Positions 43,358 to 52,363 of a stretch of 64,000 nt of DNA are shown piece after piece (the first letter of the stretch is position 1; each line of letters opens with the position of its first letter). The position numbers and the translations under genes were made by a program. The notes under the pieces are model-generated. The model did not search any database. It was given only the letters and a program-made list of their open reading frames with translations, and was not told the origin of the DNA. Origin of the DNA: Pseudomonas triticicola (lineage in GTDB: Bacteria; Pseudomonadota; Gammaproteobacteria; Pseudomonadales; Pseudomonadaceae); assembly GCF_019145375.1 (NCBI RefSeq), contig NZ_JAHSTX010000001.1:1153001-1217000 (forward strand). Direction: 5' to 3'.

Positions 43358-43612
43358 ATGCCTAAATTTTCCTGTGTGTGCGGCCAGATAATCAATTTGT
43401 CTCATGGTACGTCCGAGTCAGAATATTCGATGGTTGCCGAGCGAAAGATAGATGAGCTGGGTGCTGCCTTGGCAGATCGTTGGTTGTCTGATGAAGAGTT
43501 CTATCAGCAGATAGGTGCGGGTGCTACTACTGTTTATCGATGCAATAAATGCGAACGACTACATATTGATCAAGGTAGCGGAAACTTTTCTTCCTATATC
43601 AAGGAAGTATGA
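43358..43612 (+). CDS. Small zinc-ribbon-like protein
   Basis: 84 residues with FSCVCGQI near the start and YRCNKCERLHI near the end: C-x-C and C-x2-C pairs that could bind one zinc. The middle (EYSMVAERKIDELGAALADRW) is helical. It immediately precedes a gene of the paralogous 43680/44351 family, mirroring the 44121/44351 arrangement. No close family is recognised. The Shine-Dalgarno is weak. Confidence 0.68.
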   Translation: MPKFSCVCGQIINLSHGTSESEYSMVAERKIDELGAALADRWLSDEEFYQQIGAGATTVYRCNKCERLHIDQGSGNFSSYIKEV

Positions 43613-43679
43613 TAGAGCGCGCCCACATGCTTTCGGGGAAAGAGTGGGAGCTGGATTGTTCGCCAGCAAGAGGCTTCAA

Positions 43680-44108
43680 ATGGACTTTTCAATTGCGGAG
43701 TACGGAGCGGTCGGCCCTTTGAATGGAACGTTGCCCAGAGGTCAAGTGCGCGACATTCTTGGGCCCGGTTTCGAAGTGTTCTGGAAAACAACTGGCTCCT
43801 TGAATACTACCGATGCTTATATTCAGCTCGACCTTCATGTCTATTACGACGAGCAAAATATGGTTAAAGGAGTAGAGTTTTTTGAAAGAAGCACGGTGTC
43901 CTGGAGCGGGCACAAGCTTGTAGGCGAAACATCCACGGACGTATTGGCTTTGTTTCGTCGCCACGGTATTGACCCCGTCATTGATGATGACGGATTTGAA
44001 GTAGGTGAGTTGGGTATGGGGTTTTATGTGGACGATGACGACGACTTGATCACCGCTTTATATATCAATCTGCGTCGTGAAAACTCATTCAATGGCGTCG
44101 TGCTCTAA
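43680..44108 (+). CDS. Small acidic protein, paralogue of the 44351 gene product (immunity-like)
   Basis: 142 residues from ATG 43680, with AGAGG six bases upstream. It aligns by eye over its full length with the 44351 product: both share the order TTDAYIQLDLHVYYDE / PTDAYDDLGVHVYFDE, then KGVEFFE / VGVEFLK, HKLVGET / QKLVGEN, and a final GxGFYV / GLRFYV. It resembles small single-domain immunity proteins in form, but no family name can be assigned. A longer in-frame extension upstream overlaps the zinc-ribbon gene and is unlikely. Confidence 0.72.
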   Translation: MDFSIAEYGAVGPLNGTLPRGQVRDILGPGFEVFWKTTGSLNTTDAYIQLDLHVYYDEQNMVKGVEFFERSTVSWSGHKLVGETSTDVLALFRRHGIDPVIDDDGFEVGELGMGFYVDDDDDLITALYINLRRENSFNGVVL

Positions 44109-44120
44109 CAGGAGCCAGAG

Positions 44121-44351
44121 ATGATCATCTGCCCAAGATGTCAGCAGGATTACATTGTCTGTGCCCATGTCAAGGCCACCGGAAAAAAGTTATTCATGTG
44201 CCCAGAGTGTGACGCCACCTGGTTTTCAGTTGAGGCGATCGGCGTTGCGCCTTTTCTGGATTTTGGGACTTATATGAAAAGCATAGGCTTGTCGATGCTA
44301 TGGGGCGAGTTGGGCATTGTTCCGTGTCCAGTTGATTTCGAAAGGAAGTGA
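44121..44351 (+). CDS. Small zinc-ribbon protein
   Basis: 76 residues with two clean CxxC pairs (ICPRCQ and MCPECD) about 22 residues apart, followed by a hydrophobic C-terminus. CAGGAGCC precedes the ATG. It lies 12 bp after the first paralogue and its stop touches the start of the second, so these genes form one transcript. A zinc-ribbon fold is likely; the partner is unknown. Confidence 0.72.
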   Translation: MIICPRCQQDYIVCAHVKATGKKLFMCPECDATWFSVEAIGVAPFLDFGTYMKSIGLSMLWGELGIVPCPVDFERK

Positions 44352-44809
44352 TGTTGGTGTTTAATCTGTCAAGTCGCGGTGATCTCGGATTGATTCACGC
44401 TGGCATGTCCCGAGAAGAATCAAGGAAGGCGCTTGGTGGTCGGTTTGAGGCGTTTTACAAAGTCGAAGATTCGACAGTACCGACCGACGCTTACGATGAT
44501 TTAGGCGTGCACGTTTACTTTGATGAGCGCTACCGGGTCGTTGGCGTTGAGTTTTTGAAATGGAGTGAGCTTGTTTGGGACAACCAGAAACTGGTCGGTG
44601 AGAATGCGCTTGTGGTTCGACAGTTTTTGGCCAAGCGAGGAGAGGTTCTGGTTTTCAATAATTCAGGCTTCAGTGTCACTGGTGTGGGTTTAAGGTTTTA
44701 TGTGCCTGATTTCGAAGAAGGCGACGCCATCGTTGAGGCTGTCTACGTAGAGTTGTCCGTGTTAGACGCAACAGAAAATCAGGCTCATAGATCTACTGGG
44801 ACTGCGTAG
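44351..44809 (+). CDS. Small acidic protein, paralogue of the 43680 gene product (immunity-like)
   Basis: 152 residues. The ATG at 44351 overlaps the zinc-ribbon stop; a GTG one codon earlier is possible. It has the same conserved pattern as the 43680 protein, with a different tail (SVLDATENQAHRSTGTA). The two copies have diverged strongly, so duplication is not recent or selection favours change, as is common among immunity genes. Confidence 0.72.
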   Translation: MLVFNLSSRGDLGLIHAGMSREESRKALGGRFEAFYKVEDSTVPTDAYDDLGVHVYFDERYRVVGVEFLKWSELVWDNQKLVGENALVVRQFLAKRGEVLVFNNSGFSVTGVGLRFYVPDFEEGDAIVEAVYVELSVLDATENQAHRSTGTA

Positions 44810-44840
44810 CTTTCCCGAATTATTCGCTGAGAATGCATTT

Positions 44841-45254
44841 ATGGAATTGCAATTTTTTTATCATATGGCTGGCACTCACCCAGTATTGGGTGAGGTTTTT
44901 CATGACATGGCGCAAGTGAGCCCAGGCCAAGAGGGAGCTCAACGGTATGAGCTATATGTCTGCTCTGTCCTTGGCGCTATTGCCCAATACTCCGGGGCTT
45001 GTGATCGCCTGCTTGAGTCCTTGACGTCAGTAATGAACGGCACTCAGCTATCAGTCTGTGAAGGCGGAAATGATGTTGTGCTGAATATTGATGCGAGTGG
45101 TGTACAGGTCGATATAAACATAAACGATGACTGGATCGGTCAGCCTGAAAGCAAATTCAGCTTGGAAGAGTGGAAGAAAATTATTGAAAGCTGGAAGTAT
45201 TTGCTGGAATTGCCAAAGGGGTCCGATGAAATTGTGCTGGTCAAGCTCCCCTAG
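44841..45254 (+). CDS. Hypothetical small acidic protein of the island
   Basis: 137 residues (MELQFFYHMAGTHPVLGEVF). It is acidic, with no signal peptide; segments CEGGNDVVLNIDASGVQVDI and SLEEWKKIIESWKYLLELPK suggest a compact alpha/beta domain. Size and setting recall contact-dependent or polymorphic-toxin immunity proteins, but no toxin domain is found nearby. It is the last gene of the A+T-richer island. Confidence 0.66.
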   Translation: MELQFFYHMAGTHPVLGEVFHDMAQVSPGQEGAQRYELYVCSVLGAIAQYSGACDRLLESLTSVMNGTQLSVCEGGNDVVLNIDASGVQVDININDDWIGQPESKFSLEEWKKIIESWKYLLELPKGSDEIVLVKLP

Positions 45255-45292
45255 GTTCGACGGTACTCATGGATCAGTATTTATGAGAATCA

Positions 45293-45359
45293 AAAGATCG
45301 CAGCCTTCGGCAGCTCCTAAACACAATCCGTAGGCGCTACCAAAGGCTGCGATCTTTCG
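45293..45359. repeat. Intergenic inverted repeat, type C
   Basis: AAGATCGCAGCCTTCGGCAG faces GGCTGCGATCTT with a partly degenerate arm, between the island and the convergent batD gene. Confidence 0.85.
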
Positions 45360-45363
45360 CTTT

Positions 45364-46995
45364 TCACTTCGGATAAAGCGGCGGCAACCCACTTTCACTC
45401 ACCGGATCCTGCACGCGCTCGGCGGCGGGAATCGTTCGAATCGCCCGCCACAAATCCTCACCCTGCCAATGCTGCCCGGTCTCGCTGTACAGCGCGCCGT
45501 TCAAGCCATCCAGTGCATCCGACAACGGCACAAACCGAGCCGCCATGTCCGCCAGTGTTTCCGGTTGCTGCCGCGCCCACGCATCCAACGCCTGGCGGGT
45601 GGCGTGGGGGTCGTTAGCCTGGCTGGCGCGTTTGATGTCGTCTAGCAGGGTGCGTGGGCTAGGGCCGGTCTGGGCGGCGCGGTGGATTGCCGGTTGCCAG
45701 CGGGCGCGCCACCAGAGGCCGAAGCCGAGCAGGGTGGTGCAGGCGAGGATCAGGGTGCTGAGTTTCCACCACCACAGGGTGTCGTTGTCGGGCGTGCTCG
45801 GTTGCAGGGTGCCGGCCGGGGTGTCGATTTGCAGGCTGGGGTTGTTCGCCACTTGCAGGGTGCGTGCGGGCAGGCTGCTGTGTTCGAGGTGGTCTTCGAA
45901 GGTGTTCCACCAGACTACGTCGACGGTTGGCAGGTCGATCGCGCCGCTGCGGCTTGGCACCAGGGCTTCGCGCTCTTCGCGGCTGCCGATGATGCCGCGG
46001 TCGCTGCTCTGGTTGCTCAGCACCGGTTGATCGGGGTAGCGGCGCAGGCCGTTGACGTCGGTGGCGGGCAGGGCGGGGAGTTGCGAGCTGGCGAGGCCTT
46101 CGACTTTCAGGGTCAGGCTACGGGTCAGTGAGTCGCCGACCTGGGTGTGATCCGGTTCCGGGCTCCAGCTTTCGCTGAGATTGAGGCTGCGCGCCGGCAG
46201 CCAGGGTGCATCGACCGGGTAGGTCAGCGGTTTCGGTTTGACCGTCAGCGGAATCGACGCCGAGCTGACGCGCATCAATTTGCCGGGCTTGGGCCCCGAG
46301 GCGTCTGCCGATGGCGCGGTATCGACCAGCGTGGCGCTGAAGGTCTGCGGGGCGATCGTCAGCAGGCCGCTGTGTTGCGGATAGATCGCGTAGCGCATCT
46401 CGATCACGCCGTGGCGCAGACCGTTGATGTCTTTCTCGTAGGTGCGCGTGTCGCCGAGCTGCTCGATGCGCGCATCGGCGATTTGCAGCGGGCTCAGGCT
46501 GCTGTCGTCGTACAGCGAAACCGAGTGATAAATGCGCAAAGTCAGGATGGCCTGGGCCTGCACGTAGACGCTGGTCTGGTCGAGGCTGGCTTCGATGAAC
46601 ACCGGATCAAGGCTGTTGTTGTCTTCGCGGTTATCGCTGGCGATCACCTGCACGGTAATCGGCTCGCTCTGCGCTTCGCCCAGTTGCAGCGGCGGAATCA
46701 CGACGCTGCCGTTCTCTTTCGGCAGCAGGGTGATGATCCAGCGTGTGGTCGCGCGGTTGTCGCCGTTGAGGGTGTTGAGCTGGTTGACCTGGCGCGTGCC
46801 GCGCACTTCAAATAGCGCTTCCAGCGCCGACAGGTCGGGCTTGCCGAACTGGGTGACGTCGTCAGTTTCGAGGGTGAGCTCGACCGTCTCGCCGGAGTTC
46901 AGGCGACTGCGATCCACGCTGGCGGTCAGCTCGGCCGCCTGAGCGGTGGCCGTGCAGATCAGCAGGGGCAGCAAGAGAGCGGTGAAGCGGGTCAT
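45364..46995 (-). CDS. BatD-like membrane protein
   Basis: 543 residues from ATG 46995, which starts a signal peptide (MTRFTALLLPLLICTATAQA). The periplasmic part is built of beta-rich repeats (LTASVDRSRLNSGETVELTL and SLDQTSVYVQAQAILTLRIY), and one membrane helix lies near residue 420 (LSTLILACTTLLGFGLWW), before a cytoplasmic tail. This is the BatD layout, the last gene of the MoxR/Bat operon. The complex is linked to envelope stress tolerance in other bacteria; the mechanism is unsettled. Confidence 0.88.
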   Translation of the reverse strand: MTRFTALLLPLLICTATAQAAELTASVDRSRLNSGETVELTLETDDVTQFGKPDLSALEALFEVRGTRQVNQLNTLNGDNRATTRWIITLLPKENGSVVIPPLQLGEAQSEPITVQVIASDNREDNNSLDPVFIEASLDQTSVYVQAQAILTLRIYHSVSLYDDSSLSPLQIADARIEQLGDTRTYEKDINGLRHGVIEMRYAIYPQHSGLLTIAPQTFSATLVDTAPSADASGPKPGKLMRVSSASIPLTVKPKPLTYPVDAPWLPARSLNLSESWSPEPDHTQVGDSLTRSLTLKVEGLASSQLPALPATDVNGLRRYPDQPVLSNQSSDRGIIGSREEREALVPSRSGAIDLPTVDVVWWNTFEDHLEHSSLPARTLQVANNPSLQIDTPAGTLQPSTPDNDTLWWWKLSTLILACTTLLGFGLWWRARWQPAIHRAAQTGPSPRTLLDDIKRASQANDPHATRQALDAWARQQPETLADMAARFVPLSDALDGLNGALYSETGQHWQGEDLWRAIRTIPAAERVQDPVSESGLPPLYPK

Positions 46996-48725
46996 CGATT
47001 GTTTTCCTGATCCTGATGTTGTTGCTGTTCGTACCAGAATTTGCGCCTGAGCAGTTCGCCCGGGTCGTCCGGGATCTTGCCCAGCCATTGTTCGAGCGCC
47101 TGACGCTGCTCGCCTTCGAGGTTGTTCTCGCTCGGGCGCAGGGTCGGCACCGTGTCGGTTTCCTCTTCCTCGTTGCTGCCGGGGATTTCATTGGGGCCGG
47201 GCAGCGGCGGGGCGGTAGGCGGCGGTTCGCTGGCCGACTCGGCCGGTTGCTCGCTCTGGGTTTCACTGCTCACCGCCGGAGGGGGCGCGGTGGTGGGCGA
47301 AGGCTCATCGCCGGGCAGACTTTGTTCGTTCGGCTGGTTGTCCGGTTCGGGCGGCGGCGGGGCGTTTTTCTGCTTCAGCAGGTTTTCCACCAGCGCCTTG
47401 TTGGTCTGCGCCGGACGCAGATCCGGTTGCAATTCCAGCGCCTGTTCGTAGGCATCGATCGCTGCTTCCAGCTCGCCACTTTTTGCCAAGGCGTTGCCAC
47501 GATTGTAGTGGGCGCGGGCATCGCTGCCCTCGGCAAAGCGCTGAGCGGCGCCACTGTAGTCGCCGGCCTCGTACAACGCCACCCCTTGCCACTGATGATC
47601 GTCAAAATGCTGCGCGGCTTCGGCCGGGCGTTTCTGCTTGAGCAGGTGCAAACCTTGCTGGTCGGGGCGCAGCCACAAGTCTTCGAAGTCGAAAGCGTAG
47701 CTCGGTTGCGGCAGGCACCACAGCAGCGGCAGACAGAACAGCCAACCACGGCGCCCGGCACACGCCGCCAGCAACAACAGCGGCAACAGCAGCCAGTAAC
47801 CCTGATCGGCCCACGTATCGAGGCGCACGGTCTGGCCGTCGTCGCGCAGGCTGCGCGGGCCGTTGAGCAGGCCAAGTGCGCCAAGATCAGCCTCGTCAAG
47901 GCGCGCCGGGTGATACTCACCGCCCACGCTGTTGAGGAAAGTCGCCAGACCAGGACTGTCGAGTTGCGGCACGCGGATCGCGCCTTGCTCGTCCTTGAGG
48001 AAACTGCCGTCCTCCTGGGCAATCGGCGCACCTTCGGCGGTGCCGATGCCGAGCATCAGCAGTTGCGTCGACTCGCCATTCAGCGCACGGCGAATGCCGC
48101 GCCGTTCCTCTTCGTTGAGCGACGAACCGATCAGCAGAATCCGTCCCTGTCCCAGCGCACCTTGCTTGAGCAATGCCAATGCCTTGCTCACGGCCAGATC
48201 GGCGCGATGACCGCTCTGCGGCATCAGCGACGGCTTGAGTGCATCGAGCAGATTACGGCTGGTCGCCAAGTCATCCGACAGCGGCACCAGCGTGTGCGCG
48301 CTGCCGGCGTAGACGACGATGGCGGTCTGCGCGTCGCTGCGCGCCTGCAACAGGTCGAACAGCTTACGCCGCGCCTGTTCGAGACGCGTCGGCGGCGAGT
48401 CGGTGGCGAGCATCTCCGGGGTCAGTTCGAGCACGACTACCAGCGGATCGGCGGGTTTCTGGCTGGTCTGTTCGACGCGCTCCCAGCTCGGCCCGAGCAA
48501 GGCCAGAATAGTCAGCAACCACGCCACGCCAAGGGCGACCCACGGCAGTTTGCTCTGGCGACCGCTGCCGCCACTGAGCAATGCTGCATGGAACGCTGGC
48601 GGCAGAATCATCTGCCAGCGCCCGGCGCGTTTCTGTCGGTGCCAGAGTTGCCAGAGCAGCCAGCCGAGCAGCGGCAACAGCAACAGCCACCAAGGGCGGA
48701 ACCAGTGCGGCCAGAGCGCGATCAT
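46992..48725 (-). CDS. BatB/BatC fusion: VWA-like domain plus TPR domain
   Basis: 577 residues from ATG 48725. Two membrane helices near the N-terminus (WWLLLLPLLGWLLW and VALGVAWLLTILALL) are followed by a VWA-like domain (about 95-290), another membrane helix (GYWLLLPLLLLAACAG), a TPR region (AHYNRGNALAKSGELEAAID) and a Pro/Glu-rich tail. The metal site that should read DxSxS is ELTPE here (E100-E104), so metal-dependent ligand binding is doubtful. It overlaps the BatA gene and the BatD gene by 4 bp each, consistent with a stoichiometric membrane complex. Confidence 0.88.
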   Translation of the reverse strand: MIALWPHWFRPWWLLLLPLLGWLLWQLWHRQKRAGRWQMILPPAFHAALLSGGSGRQSKLPWVALGVAWLLTILALLGPSWERVEQTSQKPADPLVVVLELTPEMLATDSPPTRLEQARRKLFDLLQARSDAQTAIVVYAGSAHTLVPLSDDLATSRNLLDALKPSLMPQSGHRADLAVSKALALLKQGALGQGRILLIGSSLNEEERRGIRRALNGESTQLLMLGIGTAEGAPIAQEDGSFLKDEQGAIRVPQLDSPGLATFLNSVGGEYHPARLDEADLGALGLLNGPRSLRDDGQTVRLDTWADQGYWLLLPLLLLAACAGRRGWLFCLPLLWCLPQPSYAFDFEDLWLRPDQQGLHLLKQKRPAEAAQHFDDHQWQGVALYEAGDYSGAAQRFAEGSDARAHYNRGNALAKSGELEAAIDAYEQALELQPDLRPAQTNKALVENLLKQKNAPPPPEPDNQPNEQSLPGDEPSPTTAPPPAVSSETQSEQPAESASEPPPTAPPLPGPNEIPGSNEEEETDTVPTLRPSENNLEGEQRQALEQWLGKIPDDPGELLRRKFWYEQQQHQDQENNR

Positions 48726-49801
48726 CGGCGCCTCCGCAGGCGCAAACGCTGCAAGCGCTGACGCCAGTCCGGCAGCGGACTTTGCAAATACAGTTGCTTG
48801 CTGAACAGGCGTTGCAGCGGATTGTCCGGCCACAGTTCGCGAACGACCAGCAACAGGCTCAACCACAGCGCCAACGCCAGCGGCCAGTGATACAAGGCTT
48901 GCGCCGGGCGTGCCTGAGTCGGTTGTTGAGTCACCGGTTCGAGCTGATCGAGGGTGTCCTTGATCGCTTGCAGCTCCAGGCCGTCGTGGGCGCGGAAGTA
49001 CTGGCCGCCGGTGATTTCGGCGATGGCCTTGAGCGCCGGCTCATCCAGATCAAGGCTCGGATTGACCCCGAGCAGGCCGGTCGAGCCGCTATCCTCGGGA
49101 TTGGCGCCGATGCCGATCGGGTAGATTCTGACGCCTTCACTGGCGGCCAGTTTTGCGGCGGTCAGCGGATTGATTTCGCCGCCGTTGTTGGCGCCGTCGG
49201 TGACCAGAATCAGCACGCGACTTTGCGCCGGGCGCAGGCGCAGGCGTTTCAGGGCCAGGCCGATGGCATCGCCGATCGCCGTGTTCTTGCCGGCGATGCC
49301 GATCCGCGCCTCGTCGAGCCAGACGCGTACGGTGCGCCGGTCAAAGGTCAGCGGCGCTTGCAGGTAGGCCTGACTGCCGAACAGGATCAGGCCGACGCGG
49401 TCGCCGTCGCGGCTTTCAAGGAAATCGCCGAGCAAGTGCTGCACCAGCGACAGGCGACTGACTTCCTCGTCCTGCCATTGCATGTCAGGAAAATCCATCG
49501 AACCGGACACGTCCACCGCCACCAGCAGATCACGGCCACTGGCGGCTATCGGCAGCGGTTCGCCGAGCCATTGCGGGCGCGCGGCGGCGATCAGCAGGAT
49601 CAGCCACAGCAAGATAAACGGCGCCTGCTGCCGCCACGCCGGCAAGTTGGCGCGGGCGCGGCGGCGGGCGAGGCCTTCGAGGTCGGCGAGGAAACTCACT
49701 TTGAGCGCCGGCTCGCCGCTGTCGGCCACCGGCAGGACAAGACGCATCAACCACGGCAGCGGCAACAGCACGAAGATCCACGGCCAGGCGAACTCAAACA
49801 T
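48722..49801 (-). CDS. BatA-like VWA membrane protein
   Basis: 359 residues. An N-terminal helix pair anchors it, and the VWA domain begins near residue 90 with a complete metal site DVSGSMD (D97, S99, S101), the threonine in VTDGANNGG providing further ligands. A final helix (LYHWPLALALWLSLLLVVREL) closes the protein. It is probably the ligand-binding partner of the degenerate BatB/C subunit and a target of the MoxR ATPase. Confidence 0.92.
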   Translation of the reverse strand: MFEFAWPWIFVLLPLPWLMRLVLPVADSGEPALKVSFLADLEGLARRRARANLPAWRQQAPFILLWLILLIAAARPQWLGEPLPIAASGRDLLVAVDVSGSMDFPDMQWQDEEVSRLSLVQHLLGDFLESRDGDRVGLILFGSQAYLQAPLTFDRRTVRVWLDEARIGIAGKNTAIGDAIGLALKRLRLRPAQSRVLILVTDGANNGGEINPLTAAKLAASEGVRIYPIGIGANPEDSGSTGLLGVNPSLDLDEPALKAIAEITGGQYFRAHDGLELQAIKDTLDQLEPVTQQPTQARPAQALYHWPLALALWLSLLLVVRELWPDNPLQRLFSKQLYLQSPLPDWRQRLQRLRLRRRR

Positions 49802-50291
49802 GTTTGCGAATCCACGTGTCGACCGCTTGGGTCAGGCCGGCGATGGCTTTGTCATCGAGTTTGCATTCCGGTTTGTACGCGCCTTCGACCAGCACCATCC
49901 AGCGCGTCAGGCCGGCAGCCGGGCAGCGGTTGTCAAGGAAGGCCAGCCATTTCCGGCCGTTGAGGGTGTGGCTCTGGCTGTACGGATAGTGGTTGCGGCA
50001 CAGGCGTTTGAGCAGGCCGTTGAGTTGTTGCAGCCAGGCACCGGCCGGAGCGCCATCGTAAGGCTTGGGCATTTGCGCCAGTTCGGCGAGCGCGGCGATG
50101 CGCACCGGATCCAGCGGTTGCTCGGCGCGTACCACCGGGCGTTTCTTCATCGGAATGAAGCGGCGCAGCTTCCACACGGCAAAACCCAGCAGCGGCAACA
50201 GCAGAAGCAGCAGCCACCAGCCCGGCGCCGGTGGCCAGAAGGCGATCGGCGGCGGCGAGATCAGCGGTTGCAGTTGTTCGAGGCCGTTCAT
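49794..50291 (-). CDS. DUF4381-family membrane protein
   Basis: 165 residues with one helix (WWLLLLLLPLLGFAVWKL) and a cytoplasmic domain containing LAELAQMPKPYDGAPAGAWLQ and RKWLAFLDNRCP. It overlaps the BatA gene by 8 bp and the DUF58 gene by 4 bp. The family always accompanies MoxR/Bat operons, and its biochemical role is unknown. Confidence 0.88.
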   Translation of the reverse strand: MNGLEQLQPLISPPPIAFWPPAPGWWLLLLLLPLLGFAVWKLRRFIPMKKRPVVRAEQPLDPVRIAALAELAQMPKPYDGAPAGAWLQQLNGLLKRLCRNHYPYSQSHTLNGRKWLAFLDNRCPAAGLTRWMVLVEGAYKPECKLDDKAIAGLTQAVDTWIRKHV

Positions 50292-51232
50292 CGACCTTTC
50301 CCCGGACGCTGCGGGTTCAGGAACTCGCGCATCTGCTCAACCATTTCGCTCTGCGTGCTCAACGGCATCAGCAACACCCGCAGCTTTTGCGCGAGCAATT
50401 CCCAACGGGCGATGCGCGCTTCGGCCTGGGCGCGGTAGGTCTGGCGCAGGTCGAAGTTCAGCGTGTCGATCTCCAGTTGTGCGCCACGTTCGGCGAAGCG
50501 CAGCAGGCCGGCGGCGGGCAGGGCGTGATCGAGTGGATCGGACAGCGGCAACATCAGCAGATCGCAATGCCGCGCCAGCAGACTCAATTGCTGCTCGGCG
50601 CTGTCGGACAAAGCGCGTTCATCGCAAATGACGATGGCCAGACTGCCCGGGCGCAGCACTTCCCGCGCGCGGCGCAGGGCCACGCCGAAGGCATCGCGAT
50701 CTGGCTCGCGCTCGCTGTGCAGCGACTGATTGACCTTGACCAGACGGTTGAGCAATTGCAGCAGGCTCTGCTTGCTCCGGCGAGGTTTGATTTCGTAGTG
50801 CTCGTTATCGCCAAACACCAGCCCGCCAACCCGGTCGTTGTGCCCCAGCGCGGCCCAACCGATCAGCGCCGCGACCTGGGCCGCCAGTACCGATTTGAAC
50901 ATCAGCCCCGAGCCGAAAAACAGCCGGGTGCTTTGCTCGACCATGATGAAAATCGGTCGCTCGCGCTCTTCGTGGAACAGCTTGGTGTGCGGTTCCTGCG
51001 TGCGCGCAGTGACGCGCCAGTCGATGGTGCGCACATCGTCACCGGCCTGATACACCCGCACCTGATCGAAGTCGACGCCACGGCCACGGAATTTCGAGTG
51101 ATGCAGGCCGATCAGCGGGCTGCGCTGACTCGGCGTGGAAAACAGTTGCACCTCGCGCACGCGGTGACGCATCTCGATCAGCTCGGCGAGGCTGATGCGG
51201 ATACCGGGTTCGGAGGGCAGGGCGGCGTTCAT
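50288..51232 (-). CDS. DUF58-domain protein
   Basis: 314 residues from ATG 51232; the frame is open further upstream but inside the moxR gene. The DUF58 core is visible: HHSKFRGRGVDFDQVRVYQ, GDDVRTIDWRVTARTQEP, then a VWA-like region with IFIMVEQSTRLFFGSG. Soluble in this case, with no clear helix. DUF58 proteins work with MoxR ATPases, possibly as adaptors or chaperone clients. Confidence 0.92.
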   Translation of the reverse strand: MNAALPSEPGIRISLAELIEMRHRVREVQLFSTPSQRSPLIGLHHSKFRGRGVDFDQVRVYQAGDDVRTIDWRVTARTQEPHTKLFHEERERPIFIMVEQSTRLFFGSGLMFKSVLAAQVAALIGWAALGHNDRVGGLVFGDNEHYEIKPRRSKQSLLQLLNRLVKVNQSLHSEREPDRDAFGVALRRAREVLRPGSLAIVICDERALSDSAEQQLSLLARHCDLLMLPLSDPLDHALPAAGLLRFAERGAQLEIDTLNFDLRQTYRAQAEARIARWELLAQKLRVLLMPLSTQSEMVEQMREFLNPQRPGKGR

Positions 51233-51236
51233 GGGG

Positions 51237-52196
51237 TCAAGCGACGGCGACGACGTCGAGAATCCGCTGCACCACGCGATCCTGATCGATGCCAGCGGCT
51301 TCGGCTTCGAACGACAGAATGATGCGATGGCGCAACACGTCGAACAGCACCGCTTGAATGTCTTCCGGGCTGACGAAATCGCGACCGGCCAGCCAGGCAT
51401 GAGCGCGGGCGCAGCGATCGAGGGCGATCGAGCCGCGTGGACTGGCACCGTAAGCGATCCACTCGGCCATTTCCTGGTCGAACTTGGCCGGGTTACGCGT
51501 GGCCATGACCAGTTGCACCAGGTATTCCTCCACGGCGTCGGCCATGTACAAACCAAGGATTTCCTTGCGCGCGGCGAAGATCGCCTGCTGGCTGACCCGG
51601 CGCTCGGGCTTGGTCTCACCGTTCAACGCCTCGCCACGGGCCTGCTGGAGGATACGCCGTTCGACAGCGGCGTCGGGGAAGCCGATCTTGACGTGCATGA
51701 GGAAGCGGTCGAGCTGGGCTTCCGGCAACGGATAGGTGCCTTCCTGTTCGATCGGGTTCTGCGTGGCCATTACCAGAAACAGCGGCGACAGCTCATAGGT
51801 GCTGCGCCCGACGCTGACCTGACGCTCGGCCATCGCTTCGAGCAAGGCCGATTGCACCTTGGCCGGCGCACGGTTGATTTCGTCGGCCAGCACCAGGTTG
51901 TGAAAGATCGGCCCCTGCTGGAAGACGAAGCTGCCGGTTTCCGGACGGTAGATTTCGGTGCCGGTGATGTCGGCCGGCAGCAGGTCGGGGGTGAACTGGA
52001 TTCGATGGAACTGGGCTTCGATGCCCTCGGCGAGTTCTTTGATCGCTTTGGTCTTGGCCAGACCGGGAGCGCCCTCGACCAGCATGTGGCCGTCGGCGAG
52101 CAGGGCGATGAGCAAACGCTCGATGAGTTTTTCCTGGCCGAGAATCTGCGTTGAAAGAAAGGTTCGCAGCGCCAGCAGCGCTTCACGATGTTCCAT
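51237..52196 (-). CDS. MoxR-family AAA+ ATPase
   Basis: 319 residues. Walker A is GAPGLAKTK (about 42-50), Walker [14 protein letters not shown], sensor [20 protein letters not shown], followed by the [13 protein letters not shown] segment and the arginine-finger region. First gene of a six-gene operon (moxR, DUF58, DUF4381, batA, batB/C, batD). MoxR ATPases are thought to remodel or activate VWA-domain partners. The 167 bp upstream hold only its promoter region and, beyond it, the end of the ABC exporter gene. Confidence 0.94.
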   Translation of the reverse strand: MEHREALLALRTFLSTQILGQEKLIERLLIALLADGHMLVEGAPGLAKTKAIKELAEGIEAQFHRIQFTPDLLPADITGTEIYRPETGSFVFQQGPIFHNLVLADEINRAPAKVQSALLEAMAERQVSVGRSTYELSPLFLVMATQNPIEQEGTYPLPEAQLDRFLMHVKIGFPDAAVERRILQQARGEALNGETKPERRVSQQAIFAARKEILGLYMADAVEEYLVQLVMATRNPAKFDQEMAEWIAYGASPRGSIALDRCARAHAWLAGRDFVSPEDIQAVLFDVLRHRIILSFEAEAAGIDQDRVVQRILDVVAVA

Positions 52197-52363
52197 CGGT
52201 GACTGTTCCTGGAAAGGGGGTGGCCGGGGCGTTCGGATAACGCCGGGGCTGGGGGCGTTACTTTAATCCATCGTGGGGGGCGGCGACTAACGGCATTTGC
52301 GCGATTTGTCAGTATCGGCCTCCGTTTGCACTGTGTAGGGCCGTTTCTGGACGTTGCTACGAT

